Assembly (NCBI RefSeq): GCF_023195775.1
Contig: NZ_CP096205.1
Coordinates: 3,431,001-3,495,000, forward strand
Direction of reading: 5' to 3'
Length of the DNA stretch: 64,000 bases
DNA from: Flavobacterium azooxidireducens
GTDB lineage: Bacteria; Bacteroidota; Bacteroidia; Flavobacteriales; Flavobacteriaceae
Shown here in pieces: positions 36,043 through 45,290 of the stretch. Below the pieces are notes generated by a model. That model was not told where the DNA came from. It saw only the letters and a list, made by a program, of their open reading frames with translations, and did no database searches. The position numbers were made by a program, and so were the translations under genes. Position 1 is the first letter of the stretch; the number at the start of each line of letters is the position of its first letter.

Positions 36043-37581
36043 TTATTCCTCCGAAAAGAGTTTTTCTCGAAATTTTCGACCAATAACTATTGAAAGACGT
36101 GTTTTATAATCTTCAATTAACCAATCGCGGTAATTTTTGGTTGAACTACTTAAACAATTTGCAAAATGCCGTACTCTACTTTCGATATCATCTGCTAATT
36201 CTTTGGCTAAAAGTTTTGCCTCCATTAAAGTTTCTGAATTATCAACACACATTGAAGCATGATGATCGATTGATTTTTCAATTACTACTTTTGGACGGAG
36301 GTTATTTGCTAAAGCTACACGATATTCTGATTCAATATCAAAATCTATGTTTACAGTGTTGCCAAACTTTGCCCGAAGTTCAGGGGGCATTTTATAAAAG
36401 AAATTTAATTCAATTTCTACATCACCTTTTAAATTGTGAATGTATTGTTCCGGGTATTTAAAAATATGCTGCCAATCCAACTTATCTGTCCAAAGTCCGA
36501 ATCTAGCTGCATTATTTCCTAAATCAATGATAGTAAATTCATCTTTATTAGGTAGTTTTCTCGAACCGCGACCAATCATCTGAAAATAAAGCGTTAAAGA
36601 TTTTGTAGCACGATTAAGAATAATCGATTCAACCGTAGGTTCATCAAATCCTGTAGTTAAAATTCCAACTGATGTTAAAATTGCATCCGGTGTTTCTTTA
36701 AACCATTTTAGAATATCTTTACGTTCGTCATTTGAATTTGTGTTATCTAAATGTTTGATATTTTTAAACCCTGCTTCTCTAAAAACATCTAAAACACCTA
36801 ATGATGTGATTATTCCGTTATTAAAAATTAAGGTTTTCTTTCCAAATGAATGAGCAGTATAAGCATGTACTAATTTTTCCTGCATAGCCATATTGGTATA
36901 AAGTTCATCAGACGATTTTACTGTATAATCGCCATTTATACCAATTTTTAACGAAGTTAAACCAACATCATAGCTGTAAGTCGTTGCTTTGGCCAAATAG
37001 CCTTTATCAATCAACGAACCAATGCTATTACCCACAATAAGTTCATGATAATTTTCATTCATTGGAAGTTTGATATTGGAACTCAAGGGTGTGGCAGTAA
37101 CACCAAGAAAGAATGTATTTTTAAAAGCATGAAATAATTTTCTAAACGAATTAAAATGAGCTTCATCAATAATTAATAAACCAACATTATCAATAAGTAA
37201 TTTTTCATCGTTCAGCCGATTTTTCAATGTTTCAACCATTGCAACAAAACAAGAATATTCATCTTGATCCGGTAATTCTTTAACAATGCTGTTGATAACT
37301 TTATTCTTTACATCAAATCCTTTCAACATTTTTGAGGTTTGTTTACACAACTCAATTCGATGTGTTAAAACCACTACTTTTTTGTCAAATTTTTCTAAAT
37401 ATCGTCGTGTGATTTCAGAAAAAACAACTGTTTTCCCTCCCCCTGTAGGCAATTGATAAAGTAGATGATAGTTGTGTGGAGCATTTTCAATCTTATCAAA
37501 AATACGATCAATATCACCCAACTGATAGCTGTAGAGCTTTTTCTTCTCTTCAATTTCTAGTAATATATCTTTTTTTGACAT
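36043..37581 (-). CDS. SF2 DEAD/DEAH-box helicase (RadD/SSL2-like)
   Basis: 512 residues. The helicase core is complete: LPTGGGKT (Walker A), VLTHRIEL, DEAH, GVTATP, then the second RecA domain with TTGFDEPTV and QMIGRGSRKLP. The C-terminal ~150 residues are helical and unassigned. It is of the ComFA/RadD-like type used in DNA repair rather than a RNA helicase with long accessory domains. It stands alone on the minus strand, upstream of the Pel-like operon but outside its promoter. Confidence 0.85.
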   Translation of the reverse strand: MSKKDILLEIEEKKKLYSYQLGDIDRIFDKIENAPHNYHLLYQLPTGGGKTVVFSEITRRYLEKFDKKVVVLTHRIELCKQTSKMLKGFDVKNKVINSIVKELPDQDEYSCFVAMVETLKNRLNDEKLLIDNVGLLIIDEAHFNSFRKLFHAFKNTFFLGVTATPLSSNIKLPMNENYHELIVGNSIGSLIDKGYLAKATTYSYDVGLTSLKIGINGDYTVKSSDELYTNMAMQEKLVHAYTAHSFGKKTLIFNNGIITSLGVLDVFREAGFKNIKHLDNTNSNDERKDILKWFKETPDAILTSVGILTTGFDEPTVESIILNRATKSLTLYFQMIGRGSRKLPNKDEFTIIDLGNNAARFGLWTDKLDWQHIFKYPEQYIHNLKGDVEIELNFFYKMPPELRAKFGNTVNIDFDIESEYRVALANNLRPKVVIEKSIDHHASMCVDNSETLMEAKLLAKELADDIESRVRHFANCLSSSTKNYRDWLIEDYKTRLSIVIGRKFREKLFSEE

Positions 37582-37790
37582 TATGAAAATTTAAAAATTC
37601 GGTTTTTGCAAAAATAAGCAGATAAAGTCCTACTATTCAATTTTTAGGTTAATTAATTTCAAAATTTCAATTGCACTATTGCTAAAAGGTTAAATTATAC
37701 ATAAAATCAATTAAAATAATTTATCTGCGGTTTCATATTCAATGAATATTCTTAATTTTACACTCCTTTTCAAAAGCCTTTAAAATAAAT

Positions 37791-39152
37791 ATGAAGTATA
37801 GAATTAAAATCACTCCGATAGACAAATGGGTTATTGATCCTGTTAACCGTTTTATTGGTAAATCAACTACGGGAGGAATTGTTTTATTTCTTTCTGCTGT
37901 TGTTGCTTTAATTTTAGCAAATTCTCCATGGAAAGATGCTTATCATCACATTTGGGAACATAAAATAAGTTTCGGAATCGACAGTGATTTCATGTTAGAC
38001 AAAACGCTACACCATTGGATAAATGACGGATTAATGGCTGTTTTTTTCTTTGTTGTGGGATTAGAATTAAAACGAGAAATTATAGGTGGTGAATTATCTA
38101 ACCCTAGGAAAGCTATTCTTCCTATTGTAGCTGGCTTAGGCGGTATGGTTTTTCCGGCTTTAATCTATTTATTGTTTAATCCAACCGGTGAAGCTCACAG
38201 CGGATGGGGAATCCCAATGGCAACTGATATTGCATTTGCTTTAGGTGTTTTATTTTTACTGGGCAAAAGAGTTCCAACCTCACTAAAAGTTTTTTTAACT
38301 GTTTTAGCTATTGCTGATGATTTAGGTGCCGTTTTGGTTATAGCCTTTTTTTATACTTCTGATATTTCATTCACAAGTTTGATGATAGGATCTATTTTTA
38401 TGATTTTATTAATTGCATCAAATTTACTTGGCGTACGAAATACCTTTTATTACGGAATTTTAGGAATTGCAGGAGTTTGGATGGCCTTTTTGCTCTCTGG
38501 TGTACACGCAACCATTGCCGGAGTGTTAGCTGCTTTTACTATCCCTGCTAATGTGAAGGTTGATGAAATTGGATTTGTAGAAAAAATGAAAGATTATTTA
38601 AATAAATTTAAACATGCCGATCCAAATGGAGTACCAACCGTTACACCGGAACAACTTCACATATTGGAAGATATGCGAACGCTATCTAAACAGGCAATGA
38701 CACCACTTCAACGTTTGGAACACGGAATGCACCCTTTTGTAACTTATGCAGTAATGCCAATTTTTGCTTTAGCCAATGCAGGTGTTACAATTTCTTCCGA
38801 TTCTACAAGTACGGGAATAAGCTATGTTGCAATTGGTATAATTTTCGGATTACTTTTAGGAAAATTTATAGGCATAGTTGGGCTTTCTGCTCTATTTGTA
38901 AAATTAAAACTGACTCCACTTCCAATGGGAATGACCTTTAAACATTTAATAGGTGTAGGTTTATTAGCTTCAATTGGATTTACAATGTCATTATTTATAG
39001 CAAACTTGGCTTTTAAAGATCCAGAACTTATTCATCAAGCAAAAATTGGAATTCTAATTGCATCCTTAATTGGTGGAACAGTAGGATTTTTATTTTTATA
39101 TTTTAGCAACAACAAATCAGAGATAACGATCACAGAAGCTGATACACATTAA
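37791..39152 (+). CDS. nhaA: Na+/H+ antiporter NhaA
   Basis: 453 residues, about 12 membrane helices. Family signatures are present: GLELKREIIGGEL, WGIPMATDIAFALG (Asp146, matching the E. coli Asp133 position) and AIADDLGAVLVIA (Asp176 and Asp177, the ion-binding pair). An insert of ~50 residues between helices (VDEIGFVEKMKDYLNKF to RTLSKQAMTP) is common in Bacteroidota versions. It exports Na+ in exchange for protons in the inner membrane. It is first in a run with two small membrane protein genes. Confidence 0.95.
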   Translation: MKYRIKITPIDKWVIDPVNRFIGKSTTGGIVLFLSAVVALILANSPWKDAYHHIWEHKISFGIDSDFMLDKTLHHWINDGLMAVFFFVVGLELKREIIGGELSNPRKAILPIVAGLGGMVFPALIYLLFNPTGEAHSGWGIPMATDIAFALGVLFLLGKRVPTSLKVFLTVLAIADDLGAVLVIAFFYTSDISFTSLMIGSIFMILLIASNLLGVRNTFYYGILGIAGVWMAFLLSGVHATIAGVLAAFTIPANVKVDEIGFVEKMKDYLNKFKHADPNGVPTVTPEQLHILEDMRTLSKQAMTPLQRLEHGMHPFVTYAVMPIFALANAGVTISSDSTSTGISYVAIGIIFGLLLGKFIGIVGLSALFVKLKLTPLPMGMTFKHLIGVGLLASIGFTMSLFIANLAFKDPELIHQAKIGILIASLIGGTVGFLFLYFSNNKSEITITEADTH

Positions 39153-39154
39153 TT

Positions 39155-39766
39155 ATGCAACGCGAAAAAATTAAAAAAAATAAATGGAGGCAACTTCACA
39201 TGTATTATACCTACACTGGTTTTTACAAGTTCATTCTTGATGGATTAAAAAGTGCTTTTTTACCAACGGCATTAATTGTTGGTGCATTGTTTTACGTACA
39301 TTATTATGTTATAAATATCAATGAAGCTCTAACATTATTGACGCAACGGTATAGTGACTTAACCATATTCTCTGTGTTTTTTGCTTCAGAATCAATTTTG
39401 GGATTACTTCCACCGGACATTTGGATTGCTTGGACAAAAAATACCGACTACCCTATACTTTACCTATCACTTCTAGCAGTACTATCTTATTTAGGAGGCG
39501 TAATATCTTATTTATTAGGAAAAGCAATGCTGATTATTCCTTCTATAAATAATTTTATGGTAGAAAAAATGAGTAAACACATTGCTAATATGCGTAAATG
39601 GGGAGGTTTACTAATTGCTGTTGGAGCACTTTTACCGCTTCCTTTTGCAATGGCAGCTATGGCCGCAGGAATGATTAAATTTAATTTTAAAAACTTCTTA
39701 TTGTTTGCCCTTTTAAGACTGATGCGTTTTGTAGTTTATGGATTTGCTATTTATCAAATGTTATAA
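39155..39766 (+). CDS. VTT/DedA-like small membrane protein
   Basis: 203 residues, 4-5 hydrophobic segments. ESILGLLPPDIWIAW, GGVISYLLGKAM and GALLPLPFAMAAMAAGMIKFNFKNFL follow the VTT (SNARE-associated/DedA) pattern of a helical hairpin rich in Gly and Pro. DedA-type proteins act as lipid scramblases or transporters. It starts 2 bp after nhaA, so the two are probably co-transcribed. A later ATG at 39200 is possible. Confidence 0.65.
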   Translation: MQREKIKKNKWRQLHMYYTYTGFYKFILDGLKSAFLPTALIVGALFYVHYYVININEALTLLTQRYSDLTIFSVFFASESILGLLPPDIWIAWTKNTDYPILYLSLLAVLSYLGGVISYLLGKAMLIIPSINNFMVEKMSKHIANMRKWGGLLIAVGALLPLPFAMAAMAAGMIKFNFKNFLLFALLRLMRFVVYGFAIYQML

Positions 39767-39767
39767 T

Positions 39768-40043
39768 ATGTTAGAATTTTTTAAAAAAACTGCTCTATTA
39801 GAAGGTATTTCTCTTTTGGCACTTTTATTTTTTGCCATGCCAATGAAATACATATTTGACCAAGAAATTTATGTAAAAACCATCGGAATGGCTCATGGAG
39901 TTCTTTTTATAGTTTACATATTATTGGCAGTTATACTTAAATTTAGTTTAAACTGGAGTACAAAACTACTTGCAATAATCTGCATAGCATCAATTATTCC
40001 ATTTGGAACATTTTATGTAGAACGAAAATATTTGACTAATTAA
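39768..40043 (+). CDS. DUF3817 family membrane protein
   Basis: 91 residues from the ATG at 39768, one base after the preceding stop. An ATG at 39738 would add ten residues inside the upstream gene. Three hydrophobic segments with LLEGISLLALLFFAMPMKY and GMAHGVLFIVYILL match the DUF3817 pattern of small integral membrane proteins. Function is unknown. It ends 4 bp from a converging gene. Confidence 0.75.
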   Translation: MLEFFKKTALLEGISLLALLFFAMPMKYIFDQEIYVKTIGMAHGVLFIVYILLAVILKFSLNWSTKLLAIICIASIIPFGTFYVERKYLTN

Positions 40044-40047
40044 TAAA

Positions 40048-40437
40048 TTATTTCTCCAGCCTATCTTTTACATATTCTATTTTGGTTTTACCATGAGCAA
40101 GGGGTTTTCCGTCTTCACTCAAGTTAACCATGGTGATTGAATCCACAGAAATAATCGTTTCGCGTGTCATGATATTTCGAACTTCGCAAGTAAGTGAAAT
40201 TGAAGTGTGTCCAAATTTCACTACATCTATACCAATCTCTACAATATCACCCGGCTTCGCTGAGCTTCTGAAATTTATTTCAGACATGTGCTTGGTAACT
40301 ACTTTTGCATTTTCTAGTTGAATAATAGAATACAGAGCAACTTCTTCATCAATCCAAGCTAATAATCTACCACCAAACAACGTTCCGTTCGGATTCAAAT
40401 CTTCGGGTTTTACCCATTTTCTAGTATGAAATCTCAT
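40048..40437 (-). CDS. Acyl-CoA thioesterase (YciA-like hotdog protein)
   Basis: 129 residues, a single hotdog domain. LNPNGTLFGGRLLAWIDEEVALYS has the catalytic Asp/Asn region of YciA/acyl-CoA hydrolases, followed by FRSSAKPGDIVEIGIDVVKFGHTSISL. It hydrolyses acyl-CoA to free CoA in the cytoplasm, and chain preference is not visible. It converges with the DUF3817 gene. Confidence 0.88.
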   Translation of the reverse strand: MRFHTRKWVKPEDLNPNGTLFGGRLLAWIDEEVALYSIIQLENAKVVTKHMSEINFRSSAKPGDIVEIGIDVVKFGHTSISLTCEVRNIMTRETIISVDSITMVNLSEDGKPLAHGKTKIEYVKDRLEK

Positions 40438-40632
40438 TGTTAGTATATTAAATTCAATTACAAAATTAAGATTAAAAACAGCAACAGCTGGAATTATGTA
40501 ACATATTTAGCGAAAAGGTTTTCGTAATTCAACTAAATCATTTCTACCTCATTATGTAAGTAAACTATATGCATTTCATCGCTAACTACTTTTATATTAA
40601 GAGATTATTTTTTATATTTTTTAACAAAAAAG

Positions 40633-40662
40633 TTGATTATCTCAACTTTTGAACTATCTTTG
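40633..40662 (+). promoter_or_regulatory. Promoter of the OmpA-family gene
   Basis: TTG at 40633-40635, a 19-base spacer and TATCTTTG at 40655-40662 form a full Bacteroidota promoter, about 43 bases ahead of the start codon. Further upstream lie two CATTTC boxes 33 bp apart (40539 and 40572), the second reading CATTTCATCG like the motif before 24021. Confidence 0.65.
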
Positions 40663-40705
40663 CACCCGTATAAAATTTGAACACTAAAATAAAATAAACA
40701 CCAAA

Positions 40706-42007
40706 ATGAAGAAAAACCTACTTATTATTTCTCTGTCAATCTTTGCATATGCAACTTCTTTCGCACAAGATTCTACAGAAGTATCTAAAGTTGATGAATA
40801 CAATAAATGGTCTATTGAATTAAATGCAGGTCAAAGTAAAGGTATTAAACCTTATTCTACTGGTTATTTTGCCAGTAATCCTGATAAAGTACTAGGAAGT
40901 TTTACCATAAACCATTACGAACTTGGAGTACGTTATATGTTTAGCCCTACTTTTGGTTTAAAATTAGACGGAGCTTATGATAATCTTAAAAACTTAAGTG
41001 ATGAAAGTTTAGATTTCGAAATGCAACAAATTAGAATTGGACTTCAAGGTGTTATTAATGCAGCTCGTCTTTTTGATATTCAAGAAAGTTTAGGTCGTTT
41101 TGGAATGTTATTCCACGGTGGAGTTCAAGTAGCTCAAATGTCTCCTCAAATGGGAATCAACGAAGGACGTAATGAGTGGAATGGCGGAATCATGGTTGGT
41201 TTTACCCCAGAAGTTAGAATTACTAAAAATTTAGCTTTAACTGCTGATTTTACACTTATTTCAAATGTTAGACAACACTTCAATTGGGATGGTTCTTATT
41301 CTGATTCAAATAACAACTTAGCCGGTAGTATGTACACCACTTCATTAGGTTTATCTTATTCTTTTGGTTCTCATAAAGTTCACGGAGATTGGGCAACAAT
41401 CACTAGCAAGCAACAAGAAGAAATTGATGCTCTTGAAAAACGTGTAGGTCAAATTGAAAATGACATGAGCGATAGCGATCAAGACGGTGTGCCGGATTAT
41501 TTAGATGCTGAACCAAACTCTATTGCTGGAGTAGCGGTTGACACTAAAGGAAGAATGGTTGACATTAACCAAAATGGCGTTCCTGATGAGTTAGAAAGAT
41601 ATTTGAACAATACTTATGTAACGAATGAAAGCTATAATGCTGACGGAAAAACTTCTGAAATGATGAAAAAATTCATCAATGATGGTTATGTTGCAACTTA
41701 CTTTGATTTCAACAAAAGACAACCAACAAATGTTTCTACAGAAGGTATTGACTTTATTAGAACTTATTTGTTAAACAATCCTACAGCTACTGTTGATATT
41801 ATTGGGTTTGCAGATGAAATTGGAAACACACCATACAACAACAAGTTAGCTAATGATAGAGCTACTAACGTGAAAAACATCTTAGTGAAAGCTGGTATAG
41901 CTCCTGAAAGATTAAATGTAATTTCACAAGGTGAAGATACTTCAGTAGATAAAGATTCTGCAGGTGCAAGAAAATTGGTAAGAAGAGTAACTTTCAAAGT
42001 GAAATAA
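40706..42007 (+). CDS. OmpA-family outer membrane protein
   Basis: 433 residues. Signal peptide (about 1-20, ending SFAQ), an 8-strand OprF-type beta-barrel (~30-230), a short thrombospondin-3-like calcium segment (DSDQDGVPDYLDAEPNS and DINQNGVPDELE) and a C-terminal OmpA peptidoglycan-binding domain (~330-433, with IIGFADEIGNTPYNNKLANDRA). It links outer membrane and cell wall and is likely abundant, with a strong promoter and terminator. It is the expected Flavobacterium major OmpA-like protein. Confidence 0.92.
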   Translation: MKKNLLIISLSIFAYATSFAQDSTEVSKVDEYNKWSIELNAGQSKGIKPYSTGYFASNPDKVLGSFTINHYELGVRYMFSPTFGLKLDGAYDNLKNLSDESLDFEMQQIRIGLQGVINAARLFDIQESLGRFGMLFHGGVQVAQMSPQMGINEGRNEWNGGIMVGFTPEVRITKNLALTADFTLISNVRQHFNWDGSYSDSNNNLAGSMYTTSLGLSYSFGSHKVHGDWATITSKQQEEIDALEKRVGQIENDMSDSDQDGVPDYLDAEPNSIAGVAVDTKGRMVDINQNGVPDELERYLNNTYVTNESYNADGKTSEMMKKFINDGYVATYFDFNKRQPTNVSTEGIDFIRTYLLNNPTATVDIIGFADEIGNTPYNNKLANDRATNVKNILVKAGIAPERLNVISQGEDTSVDKDSAGARKLVRRVTFKVK

Positions 42008-42038
42008 TTAACAATCGATTCTTAATAACTATAAATCA

Positions 42039-42060
42039 ACCTCTGTTTTACGACAGAGGT
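42039..42060 (+). terminator. Terminator after the OmpA-family gene
   Basis: ACCTCTGT (42039-42046) and ACAGAGGT (42053-42060) form an 8-bp stem with a 6-nt loop, followed by six Ts. The next gene starts only 27 bp later, so its transcription needs read-through or a promoter inside the terminator region. Confidence 0.88.
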
Positions 42061-42087
42061 TTTTTTATAACTTTAAAATAAAAAATC

Positions 42088-42492
42088 ATGACAACAAGAG
42101 ATAGTTACATTATCGAAAACAGAGGTGAAGCTCTTGGCGTGGTAACAGAACAATCTTCTAAAGAAGAAAGGTTTCAAAACGTAACCATCCGCCCTATTCT
42201 TAAACTTCAAAATGATTTGTTTGTTGATGTTTTTAAAAATTATATTTCAAAATATAAGAATGATTTTTATTCGTATTCTACCGAAAAGAAATTACAGTTT
42301 ATTGAGAATTCAATCCAAAAGGATATCAAGTTCAGAAACTCATTAAAAGGAATGGTGATTGGATTATTTACTATAAATGAATACGAAGAATACATAAAAA
42401 ATTCATCAAACCTTAATAAAAGAATGATGAATATGTTGATTGAAAGATTAAAAAGCAACATCCAGCTGTTTGATACCCAGCAAGCTTCTTAA
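42088..42492 (+). CDS. Conserved flavobacterial protein of unknown function
   Basis: 134 residues, no signal peptide and no membrane segment. A helical, charged protein: IRPILKLQNDLFVDVFKNYI and IQKDIKFRNSLKGMVIGLFT seem to be its core. I recall similar proteins next to flavobacterial OmpA genes, sometimes labelled glyoxalase without visible support for that here. Its stop overlaps the stop of the converging META lipoprotein gene by 4 nt. Function is unknown. Confidence 0.65.
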   Translation: MTTRDSYIIENRGEALGVVTEQSSKEERFQNVTIRPILKLQNDLFVDVFKNYISKYKNDFYSYSTEKKLQFIENSIQKDIKFRNSLKGMVIGLFTINEYEEYIKNSSNLNKRMMNMLIERLKSNIQLFDTQQAS

Positions 42493-43259
42493 TCAATTTT
42501 CTTAAAAATAGCTTTCATACCGTCCGGATTTGTTAAATACAAGCGATTGTTTTTAATTTTATATCCGGTTGAGCTTTGCAGAGCTTTTAGAAACACATTT
42601 TCCATGTTAGTTTCGCCACAAGCCATTCTTGTGGAAATAATGTTCGTAAACCGCAACAATTCTCTTTCCTGAAAAATTGTTCCGGAAATACGATTGCAAC
42701 CACCGTGACCATTAAATTTCTTTTCGGATGAATTTATTTCTATAATCGGAACTTCTTTAGCAAAATTATTTAAAGTCACTTTTTTGCCTTCCAATTCTTC
42801 TAAAAGCCAAATATCAAATAATCGGTAATCAGCAATATAATTTCCACATCCGGAATAGTTTACATTTTCCTTTTGATTATTTCTTTTTAAACTAATATCA
42901 ACTTTATAATCATGTTTATTATCAGACATGCCATCAGAACAGCTTTGTTTGCTTATTGTCACTTCCATTTCGCCACTTTCTGTATTTACTCGGTATAATT
43001 TTACATTAGCATCCATCGCATAAATAGGTTCGCTATGTGGAACTAAAAATTCATTTTCGACTTCTATGCCTTGAAAACGAATTATTTCTTCAGAAATTTC
43101 TAAACTCCAAAACGGTTCTGTTCCAATTGCTTTAAAATAGCCTTCCGATTTCGATTTCAGCAAAGGAGCTTCTGGTGTAATGGATTTATTTTTAGTATTT
43201 GTTTTAGTAGAACATCCCACAATAAAACAAATAACAACTAGATATACTATCTTTTTCAT
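42489..43259 (-). CDS. Lipoprotein with COG3650-like and META (HslJ-type) domains
   Basis: 256 residues. A lipobox IVGC places the lipid Cys at 16. Residues ~40-145 carry GTEPFWSLEIS and a pair of Cys in SKQSCSDGMSD and SGCGNY, as in COG3650-type periplasmic proteins. Residues ~150-256 form a META domain (FNGHGGCNRISG, STRMACGE). Such proteins are linked to stress or heat-shock resistance in E. coli (HslJ). It is a single gene that converges with the gene at 42088. Confidence 0.8.
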   Translation of the reverse strand: MKKIVYLVVICFIVGCSTKTNTKNKSITPEAPLLKSKSEGYFKAIGTEPFWSLEISEEIIRFQGIEVENEFLVPHSEPIYAMDANVKLYRVNTESGEMEVTISKQSCSDGMSDNKHDYKVDISLKRNNQKENVNYSGCGNYIADYRLFDIWLLEELEGKKVTLNNFAKEVPIIEINSSEKKFNGHGGCNRISGTIFQERELLRFTNIISTRMACGETNMENVFLKALQSSTGYKIKNNRLYLTNPDGMKAIFKKID

Positions 43260-43565
43260 CTCAAATAGAATTACAATTATAACCTTAAATTTACAATTTT
43301 TAATTAAGATTTTTCATTCTTTCGATGAAAACATTTCCTTTTTTAGATTGATTTTGTATTATTTTAAATGCATTTTTACTTCTTCCTGTCAAAAAGAATA
43401 CATTTTTTTTGCAAATACTTAAATCGAAACCCCATAATCAAAGCTTTTTTTGAGCTTTTTACACCCTTTTTAAATTGTTAAAGACTAAATCATAAAAATA
43501 ATCAAAACTCAATATTTTGTAGCTTAATATGATATTTTTTCATTATTATTGTTAAAACGAATGAT
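43260..43565. other. 306-bp divergent gap
   Basis: Divergent upstream region of the META lipoprotein gene and the amidoligase-cluster esterase. It is A/T-rich. A TTCATCGAA motif lies on the minus strand at 43321-43329, with a flanking inverted TTTTCAT/ATGAAAA pair. No convincing TAnnTTTG box was found for either gene, and no RNA gene is visible. Confidence 0.4.
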
Positions 43566-44279
43566 ATGAGAGAAGAATACTTCAAATGGCACTCCCCTAA
43601 CCTTGGCAGAGAAATTCAAATGTTGGTTTTTGGTCATGCTGGTTATCCGGTAATTTTATTTCCCACTTCGATGGGAAGTTATCACGAAAATAGAGATCAA
43701 GGTCTGATTGCTTCTGCTAAATGGTATATCGAACAAGGATTAATTCAAATATTTTGTCCCGATAGTATTGATAAAGACAGCTTTTATAATAAAAAAATTC
43801 ATCCCACACATCGAATACAAAACCATGTATTTTATGATAAAATGATTTGTCATGAAATTGTGGAGCGAGTGAAAAACAATACCTATTCAGGAAAAGTTGC
43901 CGTTGCCGGTTGTAGTTTTGGAGGATATCACGCAGCTAATTTTGCGTTTCGTCATCCTGGTTATGTTAGCCATATGTTTTCGATGGGCGGAGCTTTTAAT
44001 ATCAAAAGTTTTATGGATGGTTTTCACGACGATAATGTTTTTTATAACAGTCCTGAGGATTATCTGCACGGATTAAATGATCGTGAATTGTGGAATATGG
44101 ACATTGTCCTCGGAACTTCCAATTGGGATATTTGTTTTGATGCTAACTTAAAACTCAGCCGAGTCCTCGCCCATCGCGATATTCCGCACTGGCTAGACGT
44201 TAGACAAGACCGCGAACACGATTGGCCGGCTTGGAAAGAAATGTTTCCGCACTATCTATCAAGAATTAAATTTTTTTAA
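43566..44279 (+). CDS. Cytoplasmic alpha/beta-fold esterase of the amidoligase cluster
   Basis: 237 residues, no signal peptide. An esterase-D-like hydrolase with AVAGCSFGGYHAANFAFRHP (Ser117 in GCSFG), FSMGGAFNI and a C-terminal HDWPAW holding the candidate catalytic His. It is 21 bp ahead of an ATP-grasp gene and opens the plus-strand part of the cluster. It may hydrolyse an ester of the cluster's product or release it from a carrier. The substrate is unknown. Confidence 0.8.
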   Translation: MREEYFKWHSPNLGREIQMLVFGHAGYPVILFPTSMGSYHENRDQGLIASAKWYIEQGLIQIFCPDSIDKDSFYNKKIHPTHRIQNHVFYDKMICHEIVERVKNNTYSGKVAVAGCSFGGYHAANFAFRHPGYVSHMFSMGGAFNIKSFMDGFHDDNVFYNSPEDYLHGLNDRELWNMDIVLGTSNWDICFDANLKLSRVLAHRDIPHWLDVRQDREHDWPAWKEMFPHYLSRIKFF

Positions 44280-44300
44280 ACAACATAACACTTACCAACC

Positions 44301-45257
44301 ATGAAGAAAATTGGAATTTTATTTGGAATGGAAGACACCTTCCCCCAAGCGTTCATTGATCGAGTAAATTCAAAAAACGAAAAAGGCATTGTAGCCGAAG
44401 CTGTTTCCATTGATAAAGTCGTTCAAAACAAAGCCACAGAATATGCCGTTATCATCGACCGTATTTCGCAAGATGTGCCATTTTACAGAGCTTATTTAAA
44501 AAATGCAGCTTTAACCGGAACCGCCGTAATCAACAATCCATTTTGGTGGAGTGCCGATGATAAGTTTTTCAACAACTGTTTAGCGGATGTTTTAGGAGTT
44601 CCGTTACCAAATACAGTGATCTTACCTTCTGCTGAACATCCAACCGATACAACCAGCAAATCATTTCGCAATTTAGCCTATCCAATGGATTGGGAAGCAA
44701 TTTTTGATTATGTAAAATTTCCTGCTTATATGAAACCGTATGCCGGTGGTGGTTGGAAAAATGTCTATCGCCTTGAAAACCGAGATGAATTCTGGGAAGT
44801 TCACCGCGAAACCGGACAATTAGTAATGCTTTTGCAAGAAGAAATTGTTTTTGATCAGTATTTCCGCGTGTATTGTTTAGGTGGAAAAGCAGTCAAAATT
44901 ATGCCTTACGAACCAAGAAATCCGCATCATTTACGTTATGTTGTGGATGGACCTCCGGCTGATAAAAAATTGTTAGCAACTGTAAAAGACTATACTTTAC
45001 GTTTGTGTAAAGGTTTAGGCTATGATTTCAATACGGTTGAATTTGCCGTTCGTGATGGAATTCCGTATGCCATCGATTTTGGAAACCCTGCTCCTGATGC
45101 TGAATTGACATCTGTTGGAAAAGAAAATTTTGAATGGGTTGTCGAAGAAGCAGCGAATATGGCTATTGAATATGCTAAAAAGCACAAAGATGGTCAAATG
45201 AACTTGACTTGGGGAACTTTCATGAAAGGTTCTGTAAACGACGCCAAACGATTTTAA
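44301..45257 (+). CDS. ATP-grasp amide/peptide ligase
   Basis: 318 residues. An ATP-grasp fold of RimK-like type: pre-ATP-grasp region (1-95), MKPYAGGGWKNVYRL (ATP-binding Lys and glycine loop), VMLLQEEIVFDQYFRVYCLGGKAVKIMPYEP and a metal-site motif YAIDFGNPAPDAELTSVG. The last reads DFGNPAPD where many relatives have E-x-N-P-x-P-G, keeping the two metal-binding positions. Such enzymes join a carboxylate to an amine through an acyl phosphate. It sits between the esterase (21 bp) and the carboxylate-amine ligase (33 bp). Confidence 0.82.
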   Translation: MKKIGILFGMEDTFPQAFIDRVNSKNEKGIVAEAVSIDKVVQNKATEYAVIIDRISQDVPFYRAYLKNAALTGTAVINNPFWWSADDKFFNNCLADVLGVPLPNTVILPSAEHPTDTTSKSFRNLAYPMDWEAIFDYVKFPAYMKPYAGGGWKNVYRLENRDEFWEVHRETGQLVMLLQEEIVFDQYFRVYCLGGKAVKIMPYEPRNPHHLRYVVDGPPADKKLLATVKDYTLRLCKGLGYDFNTVEFAVRDGIPYAIDFGNPAPDAELTSVGKENFEWVVEEAANMAIEYAKKHKDGQMNLTWGTFMKGSVNDAKRF

Positions 45258-45290
45258 TAAACTCCTTTTAAATAGAATAAAAGAACGACT

